Source of the DNA: Chloroflexota bacterium
GTDB lineage: Bacteria; Chloroflexota; Anaerolineae; Promineifilales; Promineifilaceae
Direction of reading: 5' to 3'
DNA: 5,282 nt
Assembly (NCBI GenBank): GCA_020353135.1
Contig: CP070688.1
Location: 2,574,833 to 2,580,114 of the forward strand
Shown: positions 4,705 through 5,282 of the stretch, in pieces
Position numbering within the stretch: the stretch's first letter is position 1
How the letters are laid out: every line of letters starts with the position of its first letter
Translations under genes and position numbers: made by a program
Notes under the pieces: model-generated
The model's input: only the letters and a program-made list of their open reading frames with translations
What the model was told of the DNA's origin: nothing
Databases searched by the model: none

Positions 4705-5282
4705 ATGAACATTCTTAGAAGAGTTGGCAAGGTTCTCATTTGGTTGATAGCCGGTCTGCTGGGCCTGATTCTGCTGGGTTCGCTGATCCTGGCGCTGGTC
4801 TACTCGCCGGAATACATCTACCGGGTATTGGCCTGGCAGGAATCGGATTACGGCGATTACATGGACAATTTCCCCCATCGGGGCCTGAAAGCGGCTTCTG
4901 AGCCCTTTTATTTCGAATTGGGGGCCAACGAGGAGCGAGTCGGCCGCGTTTTTGAAGCGAATCTCGGCGTCGAGGATTTCGACGCTTTTCTGGAAGAGGG
5001 TGGGGCACAAGCTTTTATCGTCGTCCAGGACGACAAGATCCTGTACGAGAAGTATTTCAACGGCGCCCAACGGGACACGCTGCTGACCTCCTTCTCGGTG
5101 GCCAAGTCCTATACCAGCGCCCTGGTCGGCCTGGCCATCGCCGAGGGGCATATCGAGGGCGTCGACGACCCGGTGACCGACTATCTGCCGGAATTGGCCG
5201 AACGGGACGCTCGTTTTGAGGACATCACCATCCGCCACTTGTTGTCGATGGCCGCCGGGATGGATTACCAGGAGATGCGGCC
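4705..5282 (+). CDS. Serine hydrolase of the beta-lactamase/class C fold, membrane-anchored (3' end outside window)
   Basis: The frame stays open to the right edge, giving the first 192 residues. A basic start (R5-R6, K9) precedes one hydrophobic helix at about 10-32 with no clear cleavage site or lipobox, so the enzyme is probably an N-anchored protein facing outside. After a spacer (33-98) comes the beta-lactamase-type domain (PF00144): strand A-F-I-V-V-Q-D-D-K-I-L at 103-113, then F-S-V-A-K-S with nucleophile Ser131 and Lys134 of the S-x-x-K motif. The following helix is A-L-V-G-L-A-I-A, then D-D-P-V-T-D-Y-L-P and I-T-I-R-H-L-L-S-M-A-A-G-M, both standard in this family. The S-V-A-K-S form recalls 6-aminohexanoate-dimer hydrolase (NylB)-like and esterase members. 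The Tyr-x-Asn and later motifs lie beyond the window, so esterase, amidase and peptidase roles cannot be separated. It may be read together with the upstream acyltransferase, 82 bases away, though two hairpins lie between. Confidence 0.9.
   Translation, partial: MNILRRVGKVLIWLIAGLLGLILLGSLILALVYSPEYIYRVLAWQESDYGDYMDNFPHRGLKAASEPFYFELGANEERVGRVFEANLGVEDFDAFLEEGGAQAFIVVQDDKILYEKYFNGAQRDTLLTSFSVAKSYTSALVGLAIAEGHIEGVDDPVTDYLPELAERDARFEDITIRHLLSMAAGMDYQEMR

Noticed and set aside
4591..5238. Reverse-strand frame of 215 codons opposite the serine hydrolase
   Set aside because: The forward strand has a ribosome binding site, a membrane anchor and the S-V-A-K-S motif. The reverse product has no recognisable domain.
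1..5282. CRISPR arrays, tRNA or rRNA genes, insertion sequences
   Set aside because: No regularly spaced repeats, tRNA-like cloverleaf or transposase motifs were seen on either strand by eye.

Overview
The window is about 60% GC over most of its length. It carries four complete protein genes, two genes cut by the window edges and one decayed gene fragment, and every supported gene reads on the + strand. The wide-open reverse-strand frames are GC-rich shadows of these genes. The mix of genes (a NarL/DesK-type two-component pair, a lipocalin-like protein, a membrane acyltransferase and a serine hydrolase of the beta-lactamase fold) would fit an environmental bacterium such as a member of Chloroflexota. 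That placement is an impression from protein style and codon use. No marker gene fixes the taxonomy.

Layout. Bases 3-185 are the C-terminal end of a DNA alkylation repair (AlkD-like HEAT-repeat) protein, followed by a GC-rich hairpin. Bases 235-382 look like the frameshifted C-terminal stub of a GT4-type glycosyltransferase. Bases 386-1603 encode a polytopic membrane histidine kinase, and 1600-2271 its cognate NarL/LuxR-type response regulator. The two overlap by four bases and are surely one transcription and translation unit. Bases 2361-2804 encode a small lipocalin-like protein with visibly lower GC than its neighbours. Bases 2805-3089 hold no gene but contain a clear intrinsic terminator (2917-2943) and a perfect dyad just before the next ribosome binding site.

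Bases 3090-4622 encode the most unusual protein of the window: a degenerate response-regulator receiver-like domain joined to an integral-membrane acyltransferase-3 domain. After two hairpins, 4705 to the window end encodes the N-terminal part of a membrane-anchored serine hydrolase with a visible S-x-x-K motif.

How they may work together. The kinase and regulator form a self-contained signalling pair whose signal is probably sensed in or at the membrane, because the kinase has no sizeable extracytoplasmic domain. The receiver-acyltransferase fusion and the serine hydrolase follow the terminator and may form a separate cell-envelope or ester-chemistry group. A functional link between the two halves of the window is inference only.
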